In this document: piece by piece, positions 45,026 to 54,700 of the stretch
Layout of the letters: each line of letters starts with the position of its first letter
How positions within the stretch are numbered: the stretch's first letter is position 1
NCBI GenBank assembly: GCA_021828865.1
Contig: JAJZCW010000006.1
Coordinates: forward strand, 79,617 to 143,616
Direction of reading: 5' to 3'
DNA: 64,000 bases
From: Bacillota bacterium
GTDB taxonomy: Bacteria > Bacillota > Bacilli > Alicyclobacillales > SLC66
Translations under genes and position numbers: made by a program
The notes under the pieces: generated by a model
Database searches by the model: none
What the model was told of the DNA's origin: nothing
Seen by the model: the letters and a program-made list of their open reading frames with translations, nothing else

Positions 45026-45643
45026 ATGAGATCCAGATTACATCGCTTTGATCGTGGAATAGGAGTGGTATTGGCGATAGCCTGGGTGGCCTTCCTGCTC
45101 GTTGCATGGAAGTATTGGTTTGTCGCGCCAAAGAAAGCGGTCGCGAGTCCTGTGATTCCCCAACAGGCTACCGCAGCTTCCTCCCCTCGGCCGGTCAACA
45201 TTACCGTATATGTTATTGGTGCAGTGAAGCACCCGGGTCTCTATCATTTACCGCTCGATTCAAGGCTGAATCGTGCCATTCAAGCTGCTGGGGGCGCCAC
45301 TGCGAGTGCCGATTTGCTTGCGGTCAATCTTGCTGCTGTGGCAGAAGACGGGACGGAGATTGTGGTACCTGACAAGAATAGCCAAAGCGCACAAAGTCCA
45401 TCCACGGAGGCAAACACACAGGGTACTGCTAAAGCTGTACCAAACGGAGTGCGTATACCGATCAATAAAGCGGGATTAGCAACACTTGAAACCCTTCCTG
45501 GGATTGGCGTAAAAAAAGCACAGGCGATAATGGATTATCGCCGTGCTCATGGACTATTTACTAATGTTAACCAGTTATCAGAAGTAAAGGGCATCGGCCC
45601 CAAATTGCTGGCAAAAATTCTGTCTCAGATCAGCCTACACTAA
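45026..45643 (+). CDS. comEA: Competence DNA receptor ComEA
   Basis: 205 aa. One N-terminal helix (~8-28), a linker, an SLBB domain (VYVIGAVKHPGLYHLPLDSR) and two C-terminal helix-hairpin-helix motifs (LATLETLPGIGVKKAQAI and LSEVKGIGPKLLAKIL). Binds incoming double-stranded DNA at the membrane surface. ATG 45026 is chosen from the AAGGGG site. comEB is missing downstream, and a hydrolase on the other strand separates it from comEC. Confidence 0.92.
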   Translation: MRSRLHRFDRGIGVVLAIAWVAFLLVAWKYWFVAPKKAVASPVIPQQATAASSPRPVNITVYVIGAVKHPGLYHLPLDSRLNRAIQAAGGATASADLLAVNLAAVAEDGTEIVVPDKNSQSAQSPSTEANTQGTAKAVPNGVRIPINKAGLATLETLPGIGVKKAQAIMDYRRAHGLFTNVNQLSEVKGIGPKLLAKILSQISLH

Positions 45644-46248
45644 TTGATATGTCGTGCAGTTACGTAGCAACCCGCCCAGTAACCGGAATTGAGGCTGCTG
45701 ATGCATACATCCACGCTTGCCGCGCTAATAAAGTTGCCGTTGCCTATATAGATACCTACATGTGAAATTCCACTACCGTCCGTATCGAAGAACACAAGAT
45801 CACCTGGTTGTAAATTGCTTTCTTTCACATAGGTACCGAGATCAGTCTGCCCGCTTGCCGTGCGTGGCAAATCAATTCCGAAATGGCTATACACGTATTT
45901 GGTAAATCCGGAACAATCAAACCCAGAAGGAGACATGCCACCCCATACATAAGGAGCACGAAGATAATTTTGAGCATAATCAACAATTTGTTGGCCAATT
46001 GGAACACTGGAGGCGTGTGCTTTCACCATGTATTTTGAAGAGGTACGATGGAAGGTGGCATCGCGTTTGATCGCTGTATGAACGGCCGAGGAGTGAATGT
46101 TATGTATTGCGGAGGAACTGTTTGCGATGGTTGATTGGTTAACTTGTCCCTTCGAAGGTATCTGACTTGCAAAGGAAGGAACGGAGGACAATCCGATCAA
46201 TACCGTACTGGTAACCACTACGGTTAATGATTGTATGAACTTTCGCAA
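45640..46248 (-). CDS. Secreted NlpC/P60 peptidoglycan hydrolase
   Basis: 202 aa from TTG 46248 (AAAGGGG eight bases upstream); an ATG at 46266 would add six residues but has GGAGG only two bases away. Signal peptide (~1-27), a serine/histidine-rich linker, then the NlpC/P60 domain with APYVWGGMSPSGFDCSGFTK (catalytic Cys), GDLVFFDTDGSGISHVGIYI (catalytic His) and ISAASVDVCI. Cleaves stem peptides. It converges on comEA with a four-base overlap and is preceded by a c-di-AMP riboswitch. Confidence 0.9.
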   Translation of the reverse strand: MRKFIQSLTVVVTSTVLIGLSSVPSFASQIPSKGQVNQSTIANSSSAIHNIHSSAVHTAIKRDATFHRTSSKYMVKAHASSVPIGQQIVDYAQNYLRAPYVWGGMSPSGFDCSGFTKYVYSHFGIDLPRTASGQTDLGTYVKESNLQPGDLVFFDTDGSGISHVGIYIGNGNFISAASVDVCISSLNSGYWAGCYVTARHIN

Positions 46249-46266
46249 CAGGAATACCCCTTTCAT

Positions 46267-46388
46267 TGCCTCCGAGGTTAGTTGACGGGTTCGGGCAGAA
46301 AGGTTGCCCTACTGCATTCGCAGCTTCACCCCAAGAAAATCTCCCCCGTACCGTTTGTGAACGGATTCGGCTTTAACGCTCTAGGCGA
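46267..46388 (-). promoter_or_regulatory. c-di-AMP riboswitch (ydaO/yuaA type)
   Basis: Read on the minus strand, the leader has the conserved ydaO blocks in order: GAGCGTTAAAGCCGAATCCG, ACGGTACGGGGGAGAT, TTCTTGGGGTGAAGC, AGTAGGGCAACC, CCGAACCCGTCAACTAACCT and CGGAGGC. P1 forms between GCCT-GAG at the 5' end and CTC-AGGC at the 3' end. It lies directly before an NlpC/P60 gene, a typical target. High c-di-AMP should lower expression. No separate terminator is seen, so control may act on access to AAAGGGG just beyond P1. Confidence 0.92.
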
Positions 46389-46455
46389 AATTCTAGCAAT
46401 AAAACAATGAAGTCGCAAGTTCAATTTATGAATTATTTTGAAAGAAGTTGCCAAA

Positions 46456-48000
46456 ATGTATCGAATTTTGTTCTGGACAAGTTTGAATTTTTGTTTAGGT
46501 GCTATAATCATCCATTTTCACTTGAAATTTGAATATGTTGTGCTGTCAGAGTTTGCTGTTTTGTGTATCGAAATGGTTGTTTATCTCAAGAAAAAAATAG
46601 CGATCTGGTTGTGTATTTGGCTGATGATCAGCGAGTTGACCGGATTGTCTTATGCGGAATTTGCACAGTGGCAAGATGATTCGGCATGGCAGTCATTGAT
46701 GTCGCAAAATGTAGACAAGCTGCAAAAGGTTACTGTGACAGGATATGTTGATGGATACATTCAAATTATTTCAGGTAGATGGGAGATGCCACTGGCAGTG
46801 GCGTATTACTTATCTCCCGTTTCCCGTAAGTGGATAGCGGTCCCAGTGCATCCCAAAGTCTGGCTTACGATCTATCAGGATAATGCCACCACCTCATCAC
46901 CTACAATCAAGCCTGGGAATGCCTTGATTGTTTCGCTGAAACTGAAAACTCCGCCATCAGGGGGTTTTGCCACTGCTCTTTTACGTAAAGGAATCAGGCT
47001 TGAAGCGAACGCCTCCCTGGCACACGTTCAAATAACTTCTTCTTTCATGCCCGTCGCGCTCTACGCTTGGCAAGGCTGGACGCAAGAATGGATCGAATCA
47101 CAAGCAGCGCTTGCCTATGGCAAAGTGCCCGCGGCCTTTTTGCTGTCATTTTCAATTGGAGATCACTCGCTTCTGGATTCCACACTAGTCAAAACATTTG
47201 TTGCGCTTGGAGTAGTTCATGCAGTGGTGGCGTCTGGTGCTACCATTCGAATGACTGTTGCGCCTGTTGTGCGTTTCCTGATGAAAAAAATTCCTTGGCG
47301 TTATGTGTGGGTTGGCATCGGGTTGTTGCTGACCATATTGATGACGTTTCTTGCTGCTTTTTCACCACCTGCTACAAGGGCAGCTCTCGTGTATGGTTAC
47401 GATCTTTGGGGAGCTTTCTTGCATAAGAAGAGTGATTTTTTCACAAGGAATGCGGTATCGCTGGTTGCGCTTTTACTCATTCAGCCTGAGTGGCTTTTTG
47501 ATCCGGGTGTTATATTTTCATATGCAGCTGCTATTGCTATTCACCTACTTCCCGGCGTTTTCTCCGGTACGTGGTTTTCGCGAGTGAAGAATAAGAGGGT
47601 CAGACGATTGCTTAGCAAGGCGTTCTCGCTACAGGTTGGGGTGACTCCATTTGTCGCTTTTGAATTTGGTCAGTTTCCTTATTTCTCATTGGTGATTAAT
47701 TTATTTTTATATCCTGTCCTCGAATGGGCCATTCCTGTCAGTACCATTTTTATCGTGGCAGCCTGCATTAGTCCTCATGGTATGAATGGGATGACCACTA
47801 TTTTTGAACCTCTATTTTCTTATATGACTAAAGTATTACATTTGATAGGCTCATACCCGATGAATTTTGTCTTTACACCACCGCCTGTCTGGGTGTCATT
47901 TGGCTATCTTTTTTTGATGACCTTTTCAATTTGGCAAATCCATCGGTATAAGTTTCGCAAATTCAGCAAATACTCTAATGGATACGACTTGTTGAAGTGA
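46456..48000 (+). CDS. comEC: Short ComEC-like competence membrane protein lacking the metallo-beta-lactamase domain
   Basis: 514 aa against ~750-800 for full ComEC. An N-terminal helical/OB-like region (DUF4131-like, ~1-200) is followed by the Competence domain (~205-500), including GDHSLLDSTLVKTFVALG, FSPPATRAALVYGYDLWG, LVALLLIQPEWLFDPGVIFS and FPYFSLVINLFLYP. The usual SGxHxG motif reads ASGATIRM. The protein ends at NGYDLLK, with no MBL-fold region in this or neighbouring frames. The start is uncertain (ATG 46456; weak site). It should form the DNA channel if functional. Confidence 0.8.
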   Translation: MYRILFWTSLNFCLGAIIIHFHLKFEYVVLSEFAVLCIEMVVYLKKKIAIWLCIWLMISELTGLSYAEFAQWQDDSAWQSLMSQNVDKLQKVTVTGYVDGYIQIISGRWEMPLAVAYYLSPVSRKWIAVPVHPKVWLTIYQDNATTSSPTIKPGNALIVSLKLKTPPSGGFATALLRKGIRLEANASLAHVQITSSFMPVALYAWQGWTQEWIESQAALAYGKVPAAFLLSFSIGDHSLLDSTLVKTFVALGVVHAVVASGATIRMTVAPVVRFLMKKIPWRYVWVGIGLLLTILMTFLAAFSPPATRAALVYGYDLWGAFLHKKSDFFTRNAVSLVALLLIQPEWLFDPGVIFSYAAAIAIHLLPGVFSGTWFSRVKNKRVRRLLSKAFSLQVGVTPFVAFEFGQFPYFSLVINLFLYPVLEWAIPVSTIFIVAACISPHGMNGMTTIFEPLFSYMTKVLHLIGSYPMNFVFTPPPVWVSFGYLFLMTFSIWQIHRYKFRKFSKYSNGYDLLK

Positions 48001-48020
48001 TGATAAAGAGGGGACTGGGA

Positions 48021-48209
48021 ATGATTACATCAGATTCGCTTGATATTGAACTGATGACAGAAAAAATGCTGGCAGATGCGTTTACACTAAGGGATCAGCC
48101 AAGCTGGGAAGGATTCTTCCAAGTGATGGAATCCATGGTGCTCATCGGCCGCTATTTGCAGGAACGAGAAGGGGCAGTCAAATGGGCAGAGCAGCAATTG
48201 TTTCCCTGA
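48021..48209 (+). CDS. Hypothetical small protein
   Basis: 62 aa from ATG 48021 behind GAGGGGA; an ATG at 47997 overlapping the comEC stop is the alternative. Mostly helical and acidic (LDIELMTEKMLADAF, FFQVMESMVLIGRYL), soluble, not recognised. It overlaps the next tiny gene by 28 bases, so the three are probably cotranscribed with comEC. Confidence 0.55.
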   Translation: MITSDSLDIELMTEKMLADAFTLRDQPSWEGFFQVMESMVLIGRYLQEREGAVKWAEQQLFP

Positions 48210-48298
48210 TCTTCCTATTGATGATGGGAGTAGTTTCGCAGCACTTTACACCCCGTGAACATCGTGTGGTGCCTTCAAGCGCCCTTTACATCTTATAA
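48182..48298 (+). CDS. 38-residue single-helix membrane protein
   Basis: ATG 48182 lies eight bases after GAAGGGG and opens a 38-codon frame: MGRAAIVSLIFLLMMGVVSQ, then HFTPREHRVVPSSALYIL and TAA. One membrane helix (~5-19) is followed by a short polar tail. It overlaps the preceding gene in another frame. It sits where B. subtilis has the small gene yqzM but does not resemble it. Supported by the ribosome-binding site and hydrophobic pattern only. Confidence 0.45.
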   Translation: MGRAAIVSLIFLLMMGVVSQHFTPREHRVVPSSALYIL

Positions 48299-48311
48299 AC
48301 ATCACTAAATG

Positions 48312-48348
48312 ACCCTCTTTTCGGGAAACCTGAAAAGGGGGTGTTTTT
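48312..48348 (+). terminator. Fourteen-pair hairpin over the ndh ribosome-binding site
   Basis: ACCCTCTTTTC-GGG (48312-48325) pairs with CCT-GAAAAGGGGGT (48329-48342) around AAA. It is followed by GTTTTT immediately before ATG 48349. GGGGG (48337-48341) is the Shine-Dalgarno. As a terminator it would end the com unit; as folded RNA it would block ndh translation. Confidence 0.75.
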
Positions 48349-49530
48349 ATGGAGAAAATCATCATTGCTGGAGCGGGATACGCAGGAGTCATTGCTGCGA
48401 GGGAGATGCTCAAATATGATCAGCCTGCTACGCTCATCAATGCAGAGCCTTACCATCAATTGACGACTTGGTTGCATGAGGCAGCAGGAGGACGCAATCA
48501 GGTGGATGATTATAAAATCGACTTAAGGGATCTGTTTCCTGATCCAATCATCCAATTGGTGGTCGATGAAATTACCGGAATTGACTGGAAAAAAAGACAG
48601 TTGACAGGATCACACGGAGTGTATCCCTATGACTACGCACTGATTGCCCTTGGAAGCACACCGGAATATTTCAATATCGAAGGACTTTATGCGCATAGTC
48701 TGCCGTTAAAATCTCTTGAGTCGGCGAGGGTCATCCGTAGGCATATAGAACGTGAGTTCATGCGTTATGGGGAGGATCATGATGAGATTCACCTACGCGT
48801 GATTGTCGGTGGCGCTGGGTTAACGGGAGTGGAATTTGTCGGGGAACTGGCAGAATGGTTGCCTGACTTGTGCCACTCTCTTAAGATAGAGGACAGTAAA
48901 GTAGAAATTATTTGCGTGGAAGCGATGCCTGATATTTTGCCGATGTTGCCCAACCACCTTCGCGACTGGGCGCAACATGAACTAGAAGCAGCAGGTGTCC
49001 AGTTCATGACAAGTTCCAAAATTGTCCGCGTGGAAAAGCAGACACTAGAATTGGCAGGTGGCGAGAAAATCAACGCGGGAACCATCGTTTGGACAGGCGG
49101 GGTTCGGGCTCATCCGCTTCTTGGTGATGCTGGATTTACCTGTGACCGTAAAGGCAGAGCAAAAGTCAAGGAGACCCTCAAATCGGTGGATGATGACAGG
49201 GTGTGGATCGCGGGTGATTGCGCGAGTTATGATTGGGCTGGCAAACCTTTGCCCCCCACTGCACAGTTGGCCACCCAGATGGGCAAACAGGCCGCCCTCA
49301 ACATTCTACACACGTTGCAAAAAGAAGAGCAGCATTCTTTTACGCCAAAAATCTACGGCACTCTTGCTTCCCTCGGACCCTCTCGAGGGGTTGGCGCGAT
49401 GGTCGGCATCCGGACTTCCGGGCGATTTGCTAGTCTGTTTAAGGAACTCACCAAAGTGAAGTATCTGATGCAGATTGGTGGTGTGAGAATGGTCAATCGC
49501 AAGCGAAGAGCGCACTTATTGCAGGTATAA
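48349..49530 (+). CDS. ndh: Type II NADH dehydrogenase
   Basis: 393 aa FAD-dependent NADH:quinone oxidoreductase family. The FAD-binding IIIAGAGYAGVIAAREM is at the N-terminus, the NADH site is IVGGAGLTGVEFVGEL (~150-165), TIVWTGGV and the second FAD contact WIAGDCASYDW follow, and a C-terminal amphipathic region (~355-393) can bind the membrane. It feeds electrons from NADH to quinone without proton pumping. Not normally in the com-holA interval. Confidence 0.92.
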   Translation: MEKIIIAGAGYAGVIAAREMLKYDQPATLINAEPYHQLTTWLHEAAGGRNQVDDYKIDLRDLFPDPIIQLVVDEITGIDWKKRQLTGSHGVYPYDYALIALGSTPEYFNIEGLYAHSLPLKSLESARVIRRHIEREFMRYGEDHDEIHLRVIVGGAGLTGVEFVGELAEWLPDLCHSLKIEDSKVEIICVEAMPDILPMLPNHLRDWAQHELEAAGVQFMTSSKIVRVEKQTLELAGGEKINAGTIVWTGGVRAHPLLGDAGFTCDRKGRAKVKETLKSVDDDRVWIAGDCASYDWAGKPLPPTAQLATQMGKQAALNILHTLQKEEQHSFTPKIYGTLASLGPSRGVGAMVGIRTSGRFASLFKELTKVKYLMQIGGVRMVNRKRRAHLLQV

Positions 49531-49564
49531 ATAGGGTACGAAACGGGAGAAGAGGAACCATTCA

Positions 49565-50596
49565 ATGGAACGTTCGTTATATGCGGCAATTGAGGAGATC
49601 CGTCACAAAAAACGGGTGAGTTTATATTTGCTTTATGGAAATGAGGATCTATTTGCGGCAAAGTGGTTGGCGGAGGAACTAAAACGCTCCCTCCAACAGG
49701 AGACGGGAGATTCGGGTATTGAAACCGCTAGATTCCCTTTTTCTAGTGATCATTGGGAGGCGTGCCTGACCACGGCTTACCAGGGAGACCTTTTTTCCAG
49801 TCATCAAATCGTCATGTGCACCGGGTTTGAACTCGTCACTTCGCAAGTAAAGGCCAAGTCTGCAGAATCGGCGCTTGCGGAGGAAGTGATTCAACTCTTT
49901 CGAGATCCTCCCGCGTCACCAGTTGTTTTTCATAGTTCTGCGGAAAAACTCGACGAAAGGAAGAAACTGACCAAACAATTTTTAGCGGATAATCGGTCGG
50001 TGGTGATCGCGTTACATAAATTTCGTCATGATGAATGGAAGCGCATCGTGATGGAGTGGGCGGGGGATCAACTTACACTCTCTGAGTGGCAGATCGAACA
50101 GCTTGAATTGCGCTGCGCAGGCTCGCTTTCCATGCTGCGTCAAGAAATGGACAAACTGAGCCTATTTGCGGGCATCCGTAAGCAATTGGCTGATGATGAT
50201 TTCATGAAGGTAACCGTTGATGCGGCGACAGGGGATTTGTTTGCAGTGATTCGCTCTGTCATGGCAAAAAAACCAGCGCTAGCGTATGAACAGTATAAAA
50301 AGCTAGACCAAAAGGATTCGTTTTTCGCCTTTTTGGCGCTACTAGCAAGGCAATACCGCCTTGTACTTCGAATTCATGTAGAACCCAATATTCCGGATCA
50401 GGCATTCGCCAAAATACTGGGTGTTCATCCCTATGGGGTAAAAGTCGCGAGGGATCAAGCGCGTGTGGTATCGTTTGCCGAGGCCGAGGCCATGTTGCAG
50501 CGGATGAATACGCTCGAATTCATGATAAAAAGCGGTCAAATGCAGGAAAAGTCCGCGGTGGAATGGTTTTTCTTGAAGATGTTACAGAATTCGTAG
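49565..50596 (+). CDS. holA: DNA polymerase III delta subunit
   Basis: 343 aa (YqeN). N-terminal SLYLLYGNEDLFAAKWLAEEL, central VVIALHKFRHDEWKRIV and the C-terminal collar segment FAFLALLARQYRLVLRI with MLQRMNTLEFMIKSGQ. Part of the clamp loader that opens the beta clamp. Position next to rpsT is conserved in Firmicutes. ATG 49565; ribosome-binding site is GAGAAGAGG. Confidence 0.93.
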   Translation: MERSLYAAIEEIRHKKRVSLYLLYGNEDLFAAKWLAEELKRSLQQETGDSGIETARFPFSSDHWEACLTTAYQGDLFSSHQIVMCTGFELVTSQVKAKSAESALAEEVIQLFRDPPASPVVFHSSAEKLDERKKLTKQFLADNRSVVIALHKFRHDEWKRIVMEWAGDQLTLSEWQIEQLELRCAGSLSMLRQEMDKLSLFAGIRKQLADDDFMKVTVDAATGDLFAVIRSVMAKKPALAYEQYKKLDQKDSFFAFLALLARQYRLVLRIHVEPNIPDQAFAKILGVHPYGVKVARDQARVVSFAEAEAMLQRMNTLEFMIKSGQMQEKSAVEWFFLKMLQNS

Positions 50597-50615
50597 AAAA
50601 TTGGAGACAAAACAA

Positions 50616-50637
50616 AAAGACGGCCTGCACCGTCTTT
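50616..50637. terminator. Bidirectional terminator between holA and rpsT
   Basis: AAAGACGG (50616-50623) pairs with CCGTCTTT (50630-50637) around CCTGCA. The minus strand has a long T-rich run after the hairpin, so it mainly ends rpsT; on the plus strand only TTT follows. Confidence 0.8.
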
Positions 50638-50665
50638 CACTGTTTATGAGTGGGTTGTCGTAACA

Positions 50666-50932
50666 TTACATCGCTGCTTTATTGTACCGCTTCATCAGGC
50701 GGGATTTTTTCCTGGCTGCGTGATTGCGATGAATGATTCCCTTGGAAGCTGCTTGATCCAAAGACTTTGTCGCATTTTTAAGCGCTGTTTTTGCGGTTTC
50801 CAAATCGCTGGATTGGACTGCTTGTTCAAATTTTTTAATCGCTGTGCGCAGCGCGGAACGCGTGGACGCATTGCGAAGCGTACGCGTTTGGGTGATTTGA
50901 ACGCGTTTTATCGCGGATTTGATGTTTGGCAT
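50666..50932 (-). CDS. rpsT: 30S ribosomal protein S20
   Basis: 88 aa. It begins [20 protein letters not shown] with [14 protein letters not shown] and [16 protein letters not shown], fully typical. ATG 50932 follows GGAGGTGAC. Divergent from gpr. Confidence 0.97.
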   Translation of the reverse strand: MPNIKSAIKRVQITQTRTLRNASTRSALRTAIKKFEQAVQSSDLETAKTALKNATKSLDQAASKGIIHRNHAARKKSRLMKRYNKAAM

Positions 50933-50999
50933 TTCTGTCACCTCCTCGCGTATTATCCGAACACATAAAAGAAACAGACAACATTTTACCATGTAGATG

Positions 51000-51027
51000 T
51001 GAATAACACAATCGAAAAAGCGATAGG
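51000..51027 (+). promoter_or_regulatory. Possible SigG-type promoter upstream of gpr
   Basis: TGAATA (51000-51005) resembles the SigF/SigG -35, and CGATAGG (51021-51027) is a poor -10 with a spacing of 15 instead of 17-18. Suggested by the forespore role of gpr; weak. Confidence 0.25.
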
Positions 51028-51090
51028 CGTTTATTTTTTATGAGGAAGGTGAAAATTAGGATTAAAAATATACGTTAGGAGTTATGTGAA

Positions 51091-52140
51091 TTGAACAATA
51101 GGCGGCATCGATGGTTTGAACATAAAAATGGAATGACTACGCATAGTGGGCGCAAAGCGGAGGAATCGAATCGCAGTCGCCCTCGTACAGATCTCGCGGT
51201 AGAAGCGAATGCTTTCTTTGGAGGGGGCAATCCCATCCCTGGAGTGCACCTTGATTCAGAGGCAAGGGGCCCTATCACTATTTCACGAATGACAGTGGAA
51301 ACCATTGCGGCAGCAAAGCGGATTGGCAAGTCAATTGGCCATTACACCACCTTGGAAGTGCCGGAACTGCGAAGGCGAGACCCTGATTTGCAAGAAGAAG
51401 TGGCACAGACCTTTGCTGAAGAATTGAAGCAATTTTTAAGGCTAAAAGAAAACTCAACCGTGCTTGTGGTGGGACTTGGCAACTGGAACGTGACGCCTGA
51501 TTCACTAGGACCGCTTGTTGTGGAAAAGTTGTTGGTGACGCGGCACTTGTTTTCACTGATGCCAGAAGCGGTGCAAGACGGGTTTCGGTCGGTCTCCGCA
51601 TTTGCTCCAGGGGTGTTGGGATTGACCGGAATTGAGACAGGTGAAGTGGTGAGCGGCGTGGTCGATCGCCTCAAGCCCGATCTCGTGATTGCGATCGATG
51701 CGCTTGCGGCAAGGTCACTGGAGCGAGTGAATGCCACCGTTCAAGTCGCCGATACGGGGATACAGCCAGGTGGTGGTGTTGGCAATCACCGAAAGGCCAT
51801 CAATAGGGAAACACTTGGTGTAGATGTCTTGGCAATTGGCGTTCCTACTGTGGTTGACGCGGCTACCATCGCGTCTGACGCAATGGATTTACTACTTAAA
51901 GAATTGGACGCGAAACGTCCTGGATTGACGGCTAATTCCTCATTACATGAATTATTGCCTGATGAGAAAAAAAATCTGATCACAAAAGTGTTGCAACCGC
52001 TCGATAATAACTTGATGGTCACGCCAAAAGAAGTGGACGAATTTGTCGACGATGTGGCCTATGTCTTGGCGCTTGCGTTAAACGCCGCGCTTCACCCGGG
52101 AATTTCTTTTGAGGACGCCAAAGAATTGACGCGCGGTTAA
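51091..52140 (+). CDS. gpr: Germination protease GPR
   Basis: 349 aa, family A25 aspartic-type protease that degrades small acid-soluble spore proteins on germination. It has PRTDLAVEAN near the autoprocessing site, STVLVVGLGNWNVTPDSLGP, DLVIAIDALAARS and VQVADTGIQPGGGVGNHRK. TTG start behind TAGGAG. It sits between rpsT and the spoIIP position, as in B. subtilis. Together with sigK it shows the organism sporulates. Confidence 0.96.
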   Translation: MNNRRHRWFEHKNGMTTHSGRKAEESNRSRPRTDLAVEANAFFGGGNPIPGVHLDSEARGPITISRMTVETIAAAKRIGKSIGHYTTLEVPELRRRDPDLQEEVAQTFAEELKQFLRLKENSTVLVVGLGNWNVTPDSLGPLVVEKLLVTRHLFSLMPEAVQDGFRSVSAFAPGVLGLTGIETGEVVSGVVDRLKPDLVIAIDALAARSLERVNATVQVADTGIQPGGGVGNHRKAINRETLGVDVLAIGVPTVVDAATIASDAMDLLLKELDAKRPGLTANSSLHELLPDEKKNLITKVLQPLDNNLMVTPKEVDEFVDDVAYVLALALNAALHPGISFEDAKELTRG

Positions 52141-52216
52141 ACGCGTTGTCATAAAGCATCTTCCGCCGGCATAGGTTCAATAAAAAGTAGGGACAAGCAG
52201 GGTGGAGGGCATGACG

Positions 52217-52801
52217 ATGCATAGGGCCAAATGGCAACCTCGGCATCTTAAAGTTAGCAGTGTGCTTGATAAAGCCGCACACAAGGTGGAGAAGTACGAG
52301 AAATTGCCGCGCTGGTTGAGTCAAACGGTCGCCGTGTTCACGCTTCTCGCGATCAGTGGGCTGTTTTTGAATGGCGGAGCCCTGCTTGCGGCTAATTTTA
52401 TGCATGTGCTGATCGGAAAGGTGGACATGCCGCCCTCCATCGTTTACCATATGCCAATCATGCATCAGACCACTACGCCCCAACATGTAACAGCAGGTGC
52501 TAAGGTAAATTCAACGCCTGACACCAAACAAAAAGTGACAGCAAATGCGACATCCAATCACCGTCCTTCAGCCAGTTATGTTCTCCTTCCGCGTCCCACC
52601 TTTGCAAGTGCCATGGATAAGCTGTTGATCCGCATGCACAATCCTGCTGATGGCTACATTCAGTCAGATGTCGTCGACGCGGGAGTGCTTCTTCAACAAA
52701 CGCTGCACCAGATGCTTTCTTCGATTTTTTCTGATGCCACTAGAACCAGCCTTAGGCAGACGCAAATTCCGCCTGGCATTCCATTGAATCAGGGACAATA
52801 A
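52217..52801 (+). CDS. Unknown single-pass membrane protein at the spoIIP position
   Basis: 194 aa from ATG 52217 (GGAGG eight bases upstream; GTG 52202 and ATG 52211 are in frame). A basic N-terminus of ~35 residues, one membrane helix (~39-60), then an extracytoplasmic low-complexity threonine/alanine region and a helical end (VVDAGVLLQQTLHQMLSSIF). SpoIIP is encoded here in relatives, but its amidase motifs such as HTHxxE are absent and the length is about half. Either a replacement or a very reduced derivative. Confidence 0.65.
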   Translation: MHRAKWQPRHLKVSSVLDKAAHKVEKYEKLPRWLSQTVAVFTLLAISGLFLNGGALLAANFMHVLIGKVDMPPSIVYHMPIMHQTTTPQHVTAGAKVNSTPDTKQKVTANATSNHRPSASYVLLPRPTFASAMDKLLIRMHNPADGYIQSDVVDAGVLLQQTLHQMLSSIFSDATRTSLRQTQIPPGIPLNQGQ

Positions 52802-52891
52802 CAGTTCTCTCTTTTCGCATTGCTTACCTTGCCTTACTTGAAGTAAAATGAAGGTTAGCCATTTTACAGCGAGGATGCAGGGAGGATTCAC

Positions 52892-54692
<1,801 letters not shown>

Positions 54693-54700
<8 letters not shown>

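Noticed and set aside
52217..52801. Calling this gene spoIIP from its position
   Set aside because: No amidase motif or SpoIIP-like domain can be seen; position alone is not enough.
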